Below are positions 46,300 to 54,465 of a DNA stretch of 64,000 nucleotides, one piece after another. The DNA is from Parapedobacter koreensis (lineage in GTDB: Bacteria; Bacteroidota; Bacteroidia; Sphingobacteriales; Sphingobacteriaceae). The stretch is from positions 682,001 to 746,000 of the forward strand of contig NZ_FNZR01000001.1 in NCBI RefSeq assembly GCF_900109365.1, in the 5' to 3' direction. The notes under the pieces are model-generated. The model worked only from the letters and a program-made list of their open reading frames with translations, did no database searches and was not told the DNA's origin. Within the stretch, counting starts at the first letter, position 1; each line of letters opens with the position of its first letter. Both the position numbers and the translations under genes were made by a program.

Positions 46300-47840
46300 T
46301 ATGCTTTCAGTGCATCCCGGACTGCCCGACCCGCCCCGGCAAGATTCGTGTTCCGCATCTCAGAATATTTCCGGGATAAGATAACCCCCTGTGCACCTGC
46401 TTCCAATGCTGCGTAGGTAGCTTTGTAGGTATCTTCGGGTGTAGCGCGCCGACTGTCAGGCCCCACAGGAATATCGATATCAATACCCGTCAGAATGCCG
46501 CATTGGCCGTTTACGCCTGCTAGAGCCCGTTTGGTTTCCGCAAACACGTAGTTAGCCGACAATCCCGCCTTGGGCAAATCTTCCAACGATGCTTCGCCTG
46601 AAAATCCCATAAGCTGGTTGTTCAGGTGAAGCAGTTCATCCAATGGAACCCCCCTGAAAATCGTTGACCCAACATTCCGGATAAAATTGACATAACGTTC
46701 ACCGCCACAATTGTTGTAAGCTACCGGTTTGAGAAAATCCGTTCTGGATGCCAGATGTCCATAGTCGATACCCGAACGGATAAACGGATTAAAGGAAATG
46801 GTATGCTCAACATGGAAAACGACCTGCAGTTCTTTACGGACTGCTTTAATGGCCCCCCGGACATCGTCCACAATCTGGTGCTTGCCCCAGTCAAACAGCC
46901 TGTCGTATGCAACAATTTCCGGGTACTGAAGGAGCAGCCGTTGAAAATATACATAATAGCCATCCGTAGGCTTCCGATCGCTCAGCGCATCCTGCACAAA
47001 CTTGGCCAGTTTGAGGTACCCTTCCTTGGCCCGTCCATAGTCGATATTTTGCGCTCCTGCTGCCTGTTCGTGATAGGCGTCAAAACAAGTTACCTGCATG
47101 GGATCGCCAATCTCATCCCGGAAGGGGCTGGCTGTGAGTACCGTCATTAACGGTCCGGTGCGTTCATTCAAAAATAGCACGCCGTCGATGTCATAAGAAG
47201 TGCATACATCACTCACCAAGCCCTTCCAAAAAGCCCTGACGTTCGGGTTAAACATCGATTGTGTGATGCGCCGACCCTTTGTAAACACCCTGTTCCCCGC
47301 GAGATCCACTTCTGCGCAAGCTTCCAGCCCCGGTACATCGAAGGCACTGTCCCAGCGATCCTCTATCCCACAAAAGACCCTCATTCCGCGTTTCCGCGCG
47401 GCGGGCAACACTTCGGCAACGATGTCCAAATCACCGTGATCAGGGGCCCGGGTATGTTTCAACACGGTATCCTTGTAAAATTCAGGATGGGGCTTGGCAA
47501 AATAACCGCCATGGAAAAAATGCTCGGCAGACAATGGCTTCCCATGGTCGGGGAACGACCGACCTGGGGTCATCCGCCCTGCAAAACCACGCCCATAAGT
47601 AAATGTCGTTAGGAAAAGCGTGTTGACCGCGCCTTTTTCCTGTAACGTGTCCAATATGTATTCCGTGCCTTCATCAACAAAAGACTCCGGGCCAATTTGG
47701 ATTCCGACGATTTTGTCGTTTCCGGCTTGCTTTTGTGCCAAAGCGGCAGATAATTCGCCCAAAGAACCCATGCCCGCCATACCGGCCAACGTTGCCGTGT
47801 GTTTTATAAACTCCCTGCGTGATTGATTGTTGTCTTTCAT
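46299..47840 (-). CDS. Tat-exported protein of unknown function
   Basis: 513 residues. The N-terminus has a twin-arginine signal (SRREFIKHTATLAGMAGMG), so it is exported folded, perhaps with a cofactor or as part of a complex. I do not recognise a precise family. Blocks such as VLPAARKRGMRVFCGIEDRW, YDIDGVLFLNERTGPL, HVEHTISFNPF, TDFLKPVAYNN and EDTYKATYAALEAGAQGVILSRKYSEM look like strands of a TIM barrel of glycoside-hydrolase type; Asp/Glu positions at strand ends could be catalytic. It lies 13 bp after susD and 0 bp before the small frame leading to lutA. That couples the SusCD uptake unit to the lut genes. A hydrolase for the imported compound is a fair guess only. Confidence 0.6.
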   Translation of the reverse strand: MKDNNQSRREFIKHTATLAGMAGMGSLGELSAALAQKQAGNDKIVGIQIGPESFVDEGTEYILDTLQEKGAVNTLFLTTFTYGRGFAGRMTPGRSFPDHGKPLSAEHFFHGGYFAKPHPEFYKDTVLKHTRAPDHGDLDIVAEVLPAARKRGMRVFCGIEDRWDSAFDVPGLEACAEVDLAGNRVFTKGRRITQSMFNPNVRAFWKGLVSDVCTSYDIDGVLFLNERTGPLMTVLTASPFRDEIGDPMQVTCFDAYHEQAAGAQNIDYGRAKEGYLKLAKFVQDALSDRKPTDGYYVYFQRLLLQYPEIVAYDRLFDWGKHQIVDDVRGAIKAVRKELQVVFHVEHTISFNPFIRSGIDYGHLASRTDFLKPVAYNNCGGERYVNFIRNVGSTIFRGVPLDELLHLNNQLMGFSGEASLEDLPKAGLSANYVFAETKRALAGVNGQCGILTGIDIDIPVGPDSRRATPEDTYKATYAALEAGAQGVILSRKYSEMRNTNLAGAGRAVRDALKA

Positions 47841-47853
47841 CCTTCGTTAGTAT

Positions 47854-49284
47854 TTAATATAGATCCCAAAATAATTTCGTCGTCATCAAATCGCCTCCAA
47901 TGGCCGAAGCAGCTGCATTATAATTGACGGCATTCAAGGTTTGTTCTTCAAAAGGATAGCTAAACCGGGTTGGCACCACATCCAGTATCGCAGCAGGCGG
48001 TGCGGTCAACAACGGATAATCCAACCGTCTGTACTCGGTCCAAGCCTCAAAACCTTGATTGAAAAGTGCCAGCCATTTCTGGACACCAATCTTCTGCTTC
48101 CAGGTTCCGGATGCCGTACCATATGCGACGCCCGGCTGCGCTAAGTAACTGTCGGCACCATCCCCTACATTGTAATACGCAAAAGACGCCCTGATAGCGG
48201 CATTATAATGCGCCTCTGCATCCGAAACGCCCGTGATGTCCCTTTCGGCAGCTTCCGCCAGCAAAAACTCCACGGTTTGGTAGTCCAATAGAACGGTTGG
48301 AGTCGAAGGGGTAAGAATACCCTGACCCACAGTGGAAAATGAACCAAAGTTCTGCGGCAAACCAAATGTTCCCCCGATGTATGCACCGTTGACCGTTGTA
48401 AAAAATACACTACGCCGAGCATCACCATATTCATTCATTAAATCGATGATGGTATTGGTCGCGACGAAATAGTTCACTTGGCGCTGCAACAACGCAAGGT
48501 AGAACGGACTGACGTTGGGCACCTCATCCAAGTACCTGAACAATGCATTGTCGGCATTTGAAGTAAATACGCCATCCGAAATCGCCGATGAAACCGTCTG
48601 TCCACCCAATTCAGGGTCTGCATCGATAATCCGCATGCCCATCTTCAATTTCAGGGCATTGCCAAACTTCTTCCATTTGGCAACATCATTCTGGTACAGC
48701 AGGTCGTAGGTATCGAATCCCGCACCACTGGGATCCAAGTTATTCACCGCCCCGCTCAACCTGTTGATCAAATCGATGTATATCGTACGCGCATCATCAA
48801 ACGTTGGCTGCACATTGTCAAAATCCAACGCTTCGGAATAAGGAATATCACCAAATCCCTCTACTAACATCGCATAGGCATAGACGATCATGATTTCAAT
48901 CATCGCCAATTGATTTCGTTGTGTTATTTCACCGACTGTACCAACGGGATTGGTATTGCGAACGCCTTCAGCACTCGCCACCAAGTCCGGCAGTACGCTG
49001 CTGTAAATCGTTCGCCACAACGTATTTGTCTGTGATTCAGCCACGTAGTGTGTGCCCTCCAGAAATTGGACGGAAGTAAGTTGCTGGGCAAATAGGCGGG
49101 TTACTCCTCCGTTGACTTGGTAACTGATATCGTTCATCTCATCTGCCATATCTTTCAATGCATTCGCGAAGAAGGATCCGGGAGCGGCTACCGTTGCATT
49201 TTTTAGGTCTTCGTTTAATGATACGAGATCATTTGTACAGGAAAAACCAAGAAACATCATGCAGGCAATTATTATCTTTTTCAT
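47854..49284 (-). CDS. SusD/RagB-like outer-membrane lipoprotein (second pair)
   Basis: 476 residues, lipoprotein signal ending LGFSC. It has the SusD-like helical fold: DMADEMNDISYQVNGGVTRLFAQQLTSVQF, IVYAYAMLVEGFGDIPYSEAL (TPR-like helices), VEFLLAEAAERDITG and the C-terminal KQKIGVQKWLALFNQGFEAWTEYRRLDYP. This second type of SusD (SusD-like 2) is often linked to peptide or small-molecule uptake rather than glycans. It is closely related to the SusD at 56768-58192; both end in GGDLMTTKLFWD-[LI]-Y. It lies 21 bp after its SusC and captures ligand for it at the cell surface. Confidence 0.94.
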   Translation of the reverse strand: MKKIIIACMMFLGFSCTNDLVSLNEDLKNATVAAPGSFFANALKDMADEMNDISYQVNGGVTRLFAQQLTSVQFLEGTHYVAESQTNTLWRTIYSSVLPDLVASAEGVRNTNPVGTVGEITQRNQLAMIEIMIVYAYAMLVEGFGDIPYSEALDFDNVQPTFDDARTIYIDLINRLSGAVNNLDPSGAGFDTYDLLYQNDVAKWKKFGNALKLKMGMRIIDADPELGGQTVSSAISDGVFTSNADNALFRYLDEVPNVSPFYLALLQRQVNYFVATNTIIDLMNEYGDARRSVFFTTVNGAYIGGTFGLPQNFGSFSTVGQGILTPSTPTVLLDYQTVEFLLAEAAERDITGVSDAEAHYNAAIRASFAYYNVGDGADSYLAQPGVAYGTASGTWKQKIGVQKWLALFNQGFEAWTEYRRLDYPLLTAPPAAILDVVPTRFSYPFEEQTLNAVNYNAAASAIGGDLMTTKLFWDLY

Positions 49285-49305
49285 GACTTTTAACGATTAA
49301 ATGAA

Positions 49306-52300
49306 TTAAAACTGAACCTGAATATTAAAACCGATCGTCCTTGTTGTCGGATAGACCCCCACCTGATAGCCATATGCATTGCCGGAACCGACACCTGCTT
49401 CAGGATCTGCATAAGGCAAGTTTTTATGGATTATCCATAGATTGGATCCAATGAGGGAGAGGTCTATCGATTCAATAGGCGTACTGCGGAATATTCCACC
49501 GGGTAGCCGATAAGACAAGGATACTTCTCTCAGTTTTATATAGGAAGCGTCAAAAATGAAATACTTTTGCGGGGCCCTGTTGCTCCCCAATGCATGATTG
49601 GTGGTATTGATAGGCGTACGTACGGTATTGGGATTGCCATTTTCGTCTACACCGGGCAAGATGATACCACCACCGTCAGCCAGCGAATTACGGATGGGAT
49701 TCCCCAGATCATTGAGGCCGACGGTCCAGTCGTCATACACGCCATCCCGCAATCCATTGGCCATATCATTGGAGAAGATATCTCCGCCTTTCTGTACATC
49801 CACCAAAAAACTCAGGTTAAAATCTTTATACCGGATTTTGTTTAACACGCCCCCGTTCCAACTGGGATTCATGTTGCCGATCAGGTTATTCGTGGTGGTG
49901 GTTCTCAAATATTCACCGTTGGTTTGGTTGACCACGCGCTGACCGTCAAGGTAGATGTAATCCGTCCCGTACCATGTGCCATATGGCCTACCCACATGGG
50001 CATTCAGGGTCACTCCCGCCCCAAAAGAGCGCAGTTGCAGGCTTTCAACTCCTTCAAACAACGAGATAACCTTGTTTCTGTTCAGCGCCCAATTCACGTT
50101 GACGTCCCATTGGAGGCGTTCTCTCTTTAGTGGGGTTCCTTTTAAGAATACTTCAATACCTTTATTTTCAACATCGCCCGCATTGACAAATTTGCTCAGG
50201 TAACTCGTCGTCGAAGTAACAGCCACCGGCATAATCTGATCCCTTGTGTTCGTCTTATAGAGCGATACATCAAGCCCCAACCGATTATTAAGAAACGATG
50301 TTTCAATACCAGCTTCCCAACTTTCCGTACTTTCGGGCCGCAATTCCGGGTTCCGTTTGGTATCGTTTATCGTATACAGTTGCACCGAGCCAAATGGAAC
50401 AGGTTTGGTCAATACATCAACCAAACTATTCGCTTGCGCGTCACTACCGACTTTTGCGTAATTCAGCCTAAATTTCCCAAAAGAAAGGACATCGCTTTGC
50501 ATCAATTCCGAAAAAATAAAGCTTGTTGCTATCGATGGGTAGAAATACGTGTTGTTGCTCTCCGGCAGGGTAGATGATTGATCCACCCGTCCGGTCACGT
50601 CGAGATAGAACATTGAATTGTATCCCATGGACAGTAAACCAAAATAGCCATTTACGCCGATCCTTCTGAGCACTTCTTCGGTTGGGGGCGGCGTGTTCAA
50701 CGAATTGGAAATCGCAAACAGCTTTTCAACGATCAAGCCATTATTGGTCGTGTTAAATACAGATTGGAATTTGCTTCTCCTAATGTTGGTCCCCAACACA
50801 CCATTGAGATTAAACTTCGTTGATAGATCTTTATTGAAATTCAGCATCAAATCATAGTTCGTTTCAATAAAATTGCTGGTATAATTGGTATACCGAGCCG
50901 GGACACGGGTCATGTTATTCCTTCGGTCTTCCTGTATATAGGAGTAGAGATCAGTGGCAACCCTTCCTTCAATGTTCAGCCAGTCATTGATTTCGTATTT
51001 CAATGACATATTTCCGAAAAGGCGGTTACGTTCGTCAGACTGAAAACTCTCATAAATCACATAATATAGATTATCCGTCGTTCCACCGTAAAAAGGCCGG
51101 ACATTGCGACCTGTCCTAAAATACATGTCGCCCATTTCCTTGACATCAATATTCGTCTGCCAATAGTTTCTAAACGTGGCCAGTGGATTGGTAAATGATG
51201 CCCCGGATCCCGCTTCGGTACGGCCTTTCGATTGTGCATTGATGTAATTGGCACTACCCGAAGCCGTTAATTTATCAAGCAGTTTGTGGGATACATTCAG
51301 TGAAAAATTATGCCTTTTCAAGCGACTATTCGGCATTAAGTCACTATGCAGGTAATTGGAATAAGAAAGCCGGTAAGTACCGTTTGCAGAGCCCCCCTCA
51401 AGGCTTGCATTGTTGGTATACGTCAATGGGTTTTCAAAGAACGTAATCGGTCCGTTTTCCGCAGGCACCCAAGGCGTTTTCTGCATATATTTTGGCGACT
51501 CCGGATCCATCGCATGCCATTGAAATACCAGCAAATCCGGATCGAACGGCGCTCCCATGGATGCCGTCGCCGTGAATGGGACAACCAAATCTACCGTCCC
51601 ATCGCCATCAATATCCTGTTCGTTGAAATAGCTGCTCCCATTTGCACCATATACCGGCCCGATACCTGCTCCATATTTCGTTTGGAACTTGGGAAAGGTC
51701 GATCGATCGATTGATCCGAAATTAACGCCTGAGGAAATGCGGATACTGGCACGTTCCGCCGTTGCACCTTTCTTTGTCGTGATAATAACAGCGCCGTTTG
51801 CTGCCCTCGAACCGTATAACGCCGTAGCGGCGGCACCTTTCAGCACATTGATTGAAGCAATATCATCCGGATTGATATCAGAAGCCATATTGCCGTAGTC
51901 AAAGCTGTTATCACCCGTATTGGGGCTTGAATTGTCAATCGGCACACCATCTACCACGAATAATGCCTGGTTATTGCCTGTCAGCGATCCGTAACCCCGG
52001 ATAACAATATTCGTGGATCCACCCATATTCGTATTTCGTCTGATCTGTACCCCGGCCACTTTCCCGGATAAAGCGTTCGTTACGTTCCCGGTATTTACCG
52101 TGCTTACATCTTCCCCGCCGATAGTTTGTGCAGCGTACCCCAGCGACTTCCTTTCCCTTGAAATACCTAATGCGGTAACCACAACCTCATCCAGCCCTGT
52201 AGATTCTAAATTTAACTCAACTTCATAGTAGGTTGCAGATCCGACCGTTAAGCGGTAGACCTCGTATCCGACTGATGAAATCAAGATGGTTGCATGCTGT

Positions 52301-52494
52301 GGGACTTCAAGACGAAAACTTCCGTTATCGTCCGTTTGAGTAGCTACATTTGAACCTTCCACCTGCACCGTAGCCGAAGGTATTGCTTGTCGATCCGCGC
52401 TTCCGATTACCTTGCCTGTAATTGCGCGTTGTTGGCCATAAGTAAACGCCATCGTCAGCAAAAAACCAACTAGCAGCAGTATTCTATTTTCCAT
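49306..52494 (-). CDS. SusC/RagA TonB-linked outer-membrane protein (second pair)
   Basis: 1062 residues, signal peptide ending TYGQ. A carboxypeptidase-like domain (~25-95, ITGKVIGSADRQAIPSATVQVEG) is followed by DEVVVTALGISRERKSLGYAAQ, the SusC marker before the plug. The plug holds NIVIRGYGSLTGNNQALFVVDGVPIDN, SINVLKGAAATALYGSRAANG and VIITTKKG. The barrel ends NIQVQF. It imports its ligand together with the SusD at 47854-49284. It is a paralogue of the SusC at 58199-61411 with the same plug sequence pattern. A promoter with the shared TAGCTAACCG motif lies ~145 bp upstream. Confidence 0.96.
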   Translation of the reverse strand: MENRILLLVGFLLTMAFTYGQQRAITGKVIGSADRQAIPSATVQVEGSNVATQTDDNGSFRLEVPQHATILISSVGYEVYRLTVGSATYYEVELNLESTGLDEVVVTALGISRERKSLGYAAQTIGGEDVSTVNTGNVTNALSGKVAGVQIRRNTNMGGSTNIVIRGYGSLTGNNQALFVVDGVPIDNSSPNTGDNSFDYGNMASDINPDDIASINVLKGAAATALYGSRAANGAVIITTKKGATAERASIRISSGVNFGSIDRSTFPKFQTKYGAGIGPVYGANGSSYFNEQDIDGDGTVDLVVPFTATASMGAPFDPDLLVFQWHAMDPESPKYMQKTPWVPAENGPITFFENPLTYTNNASLEGGSANGTYRLSYSNYLHSDLMPNSRLKRHNFSLNVSHKLLDKLTASGSANYINAQSKGRTEAGSGASFTNPLATFRNYWQTNIDVKEMGDMYFRTGRNVRPFYGGTTDNLYYVIYESFQSDERNRLFGNMSLKYEINDWLNIEGRVATDLYSYIQEDRRNNMTRVPARYTNYTSNFIETNYDLMLNFNKDLSTKFNLNGVLGTNIRRSKFQSVFNTTNNGLIVEKLFAISNSLNTPPPTEEVLRRIGVNGYFGLLSMGYNSMFYLDVTGRVDQSSTLPESNNTYFYPSIATSFIFSELMQSDVLSFGKFRLNYAKVGSDAQANSLVDVLTKPVPFGSVQLYTINDTKRNPELRPESTESWEAGIETSFLNNRLGLDVSLYKTNTRDQIMPVAVTSTTSYLSKFVNAGDVENKGIEVFLKGTPLKRERLQWDVNVNWALNRNKVISLFEGVESLQLRSFGAGVTLNAHVGRPYGTWYGTDYIYLDGQRVVNQTNGEYLRTTTTNNLIGNMNPSWNGGVLNKIRYKDFNLSFLVDVQKGGDIFSNDMANGLRDGVYDDWTVGLNDLGNPIRNSLADGGGIILPGVDENGNPNTVRTPINTTNHALGSNRAPQKYFIFDASYIKLREVSLSYRLPGGIFRSTPIESIDLSLIGSNLWIIHKNLPYADPEAGVGSGNAYGYQVGVYPTTRTIGFNIQVQF

Positions 52495-52811
52495 AATTTT
52501 GTTGATTTGATTGGGTTAATTAATCCGTTTTATATCACTTCCCTACCCCGCCTTCAATATAGGTTATCACATGGCCGATGTGCATACAATTAATTTGGTT
52601 ATGTCAGTTAGCAACTGTGTCTTACCGAACAGCAAAACAAATGTAACGTTGCACGTAAAGAATAGCTAACCGTATATTGGCCTATTAATTGCGAAAATGA
52701 ACCCTCAACAATCATTTATTGTTAAAAATTTATCCTATGTTAAAATATAATTACAATGGGTGAAAATTTAGTCATTATCTGTTTTGCCGCTGTTCGCGTG
52801 CATCTAAAAAA
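52495..52811. other. Leader and promoter region of the second SusCD unit
   Basis: 317 bp with no gene. It holds the promoter at 52638-52672 (minus), TTAGCAA at 52608-52614 downstream of the start site, and AGGTTATC at 52561-52568. The leader is about 140 nt, and no strong hairpin was seen in it. The part near 52700-52790 is AT-rich. Confidence 0.6.
52638..52672 (-). promoter_or_regulatory. Promoter of the second SusCD unit with shared TAGCTAACCG motif
   Basis: The -7 box on the minus strand is TACATTTG (52638-52645). Seventeen bases upstream is TAGCTAACCG in plus orientation (52663-52672), read CGGTTAGCTA on the minus strand and covering the -33 position (GTTAG). The same two elements at the same 17-bp distance stand before the other SusC gene (61630-61664). 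Confidence 0.75.
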
Positions 52812-52839
52812 ATAAAGCCGCCTATTATGGCGGCTTTAT
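52812..52839 (-). terminator. Rho-independent terminator after the S10 carboxypeptidase gene
   Basis: An 11-bp perfect stem (52812-52822 with 52829-52839; AAAGCCGCC core) and a 6-nt loop, followed on the minus strand by a T run (52806-52812). It separates the first peptidase-SusCD unit from the second. Confidence 0.88.
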
Positions 52840-52914
52840 CCGTTCAGCCGGTAATTACACTTGGCTACTGAAATAGGAAATGATGATAAATACCGGGCAC
52901 CCTCATGGCTTATT

Positions 52915-54414
52915 TCATTTGCCTACCACGTATTTTGCCGGCTGCCCCTCAGCGGGAATACTCTTTTTGATGAATTCACGCAGATCCTCGTTGGATTGCA
53001 TCAGATCTTGACGCCTCAAATACATCATGTGGCCACTCCGATACCCTTTCCAATCCATCCTGCTGCGTAATTTTCCACTGGGATCCATATTCCACATGTT
53101 GTACTTTGCATTGAAATAGTCACAAGCGCCATCGTAATAGCCAGATTGTACGAGCAAATGCAAAAAGGGATTCATGGCCATCGCCTGCCGTAAATCCTCC
53201 CCGCTATGTTCCGTATTCTCTCCCTCCCGGGGCCAAGGCCGGGTACTTCCCGCCACGTAGTACTCCAGGTCCGTGTGGTAGTTGAGGTAATTCTTATAGT
53301 AAAAATTGTTCGCTGGTGTGAAGATATGCTGCCACGTCGTGTTTTCCGGAGAATAATCCGGGCCTTCCCCAGCGTCTTCCCGATCGATGCCCAAATACCG
53401 CGAATCCAATCGCCCCACCGTATACCCCTCTTCCCGCAACAATTCCTTCCAGAAAAACTGAGCAGGGATAATGAGGTTATGCTCTAAAATGACTTTTTCC
53501 GATATCCCACAATACCGGGAAAGCTTTGCAGCAATTTCCTTTTTCCGAGCATCTTCGAGAAATCCACCTTTAGCTAATGCCGGTACCAATTCATTAATCG
53601 TGAAGTCTTCCACTTCAGGCAAAATGTCCGTCAGATCCTTTTGCTGCAAATCGGGAGCCAGTTGCTTATGGTACCAGGCCGTTGCCGTATAGAACGGCAC
53701 CTTATTGGCATCGGCGACCGGACCATCCCGACGTATGCCCAACGTTGTCGGGGAGACAAGCACCACCCCATTGAGATACATCCAATGCCTTTGTTGAAGC
53801 TCAAGTGATAGGGCCGACACCCTGGTCGTCCCATAGCTTTCACCGATAAGGTATTTGGGCGATGCCCAACGATTGTGCCTGGTTACGAAGGTCGTGATCC
53901 ACTTTGCCAGGTAACGTGCATCGTTATACACGCCGAAGAAGGTAGCAGGAGGCGTATCGCCCACAGCCCGAGAATACCCCGTATTCACCGGCTCAACAAA
54001 TACAATGTCGGCCACATCCAGCAGCGAATAGGGATTATCTTCTATTCCATAAGGCTGAATGGGAAAACCCTCGTCATCAATCTTTATATGATGCGGTCCG
54101 GTATAGCCCAACCGCATCCAAAGCGCGCCTGCACCGGGACCGCCGTTGAACGACACAACAAACGGCCTCGTCAGGCTATCGGCTACGTCCGTGCGTTTAT
54201 AATAGGTATAGAATACACTTGCAACAGCCTTCCCTTTTTCATCCCAAACCGGTTGGGTTCCAGTGATTGCCTTGAATGCAACCCGCTGCCCTTTGATAGT
54301 GACCTGATGGCTTGTCGTCACTGCCGAATCCGGATTGATGACGATGTGCTGTGCAAGTGCTGAGGTTGCAAAAACCATCAAAAAAAACAAACTTACTCTT
54401 ACTCGGTGTTTCAT
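52915..54414 (-). CDS. Peptidase S10 serine carboxypeptidase
   Basis: 499 residues with a signal peptide (ends SALAQ). The S10 fold is marked by PFVVSFNGGPGAGALWMRLGYTGPH and by FVEPVNTGYSRAVGD. The catalytic triad is Ser in LIGESYGTTR (~191), Asp in YYDGACDYFNAKY (~425) and His in SGHMMYLRR (~461). It removes C-terminal amino acids from peptides in the periplasm. It is 51 bp after an S9 peptidase and the last gene before a terminator, in line with a peptide-using locus. Confidence 0.94.
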   Translation of the reverse strand: MKHRVRVSLFFLMVFATSALAQHIVINPDSAVTTSHQVTIKGQRVAFKAITGTQPVWDEKGKAVASVFYTYYKRTDVADSLTRPFVVSFNGGPGAGALWMRLGYTGPHHIKIDDEGFPIQPYGIEDNPYSLLDVADIVFVEPVNTGYSRAVGDTPPATFFGVYNDARYLAKWITTFVTRHNRWASPKYLIGESYGTTRVSALSLELQQRHWMYLNGVVLVSPTTLGIRRDGPVADANKVPFYTATAWYHKQLAPDLQQKDLTDILPEVEDFTINELVPALAKGGFLEDARKKEIAAKLSRYCGISEKVILEHNLIIPAQFFWKELLREEGYTVGRLDSRYLGIDREDAGEGPDYSPENTTWQHIFTPANNFYYKNYLNYHTDLEYYVAGSTRPWPREGENTEHSGEDLRQAMAMNPFLHLLVQSGYYDGACDYFNAKYNMWNMDPSGKLRSRMDWKGYRSGHMMYLRRQDLMQSNEDLREFIKKSIPAEGQPAKYVVGK

Positions 54415-54465
54415 GTTAATTAATTTAAATGAGATTTATTACTTTTTTAATTGGTTCAATTGTAT

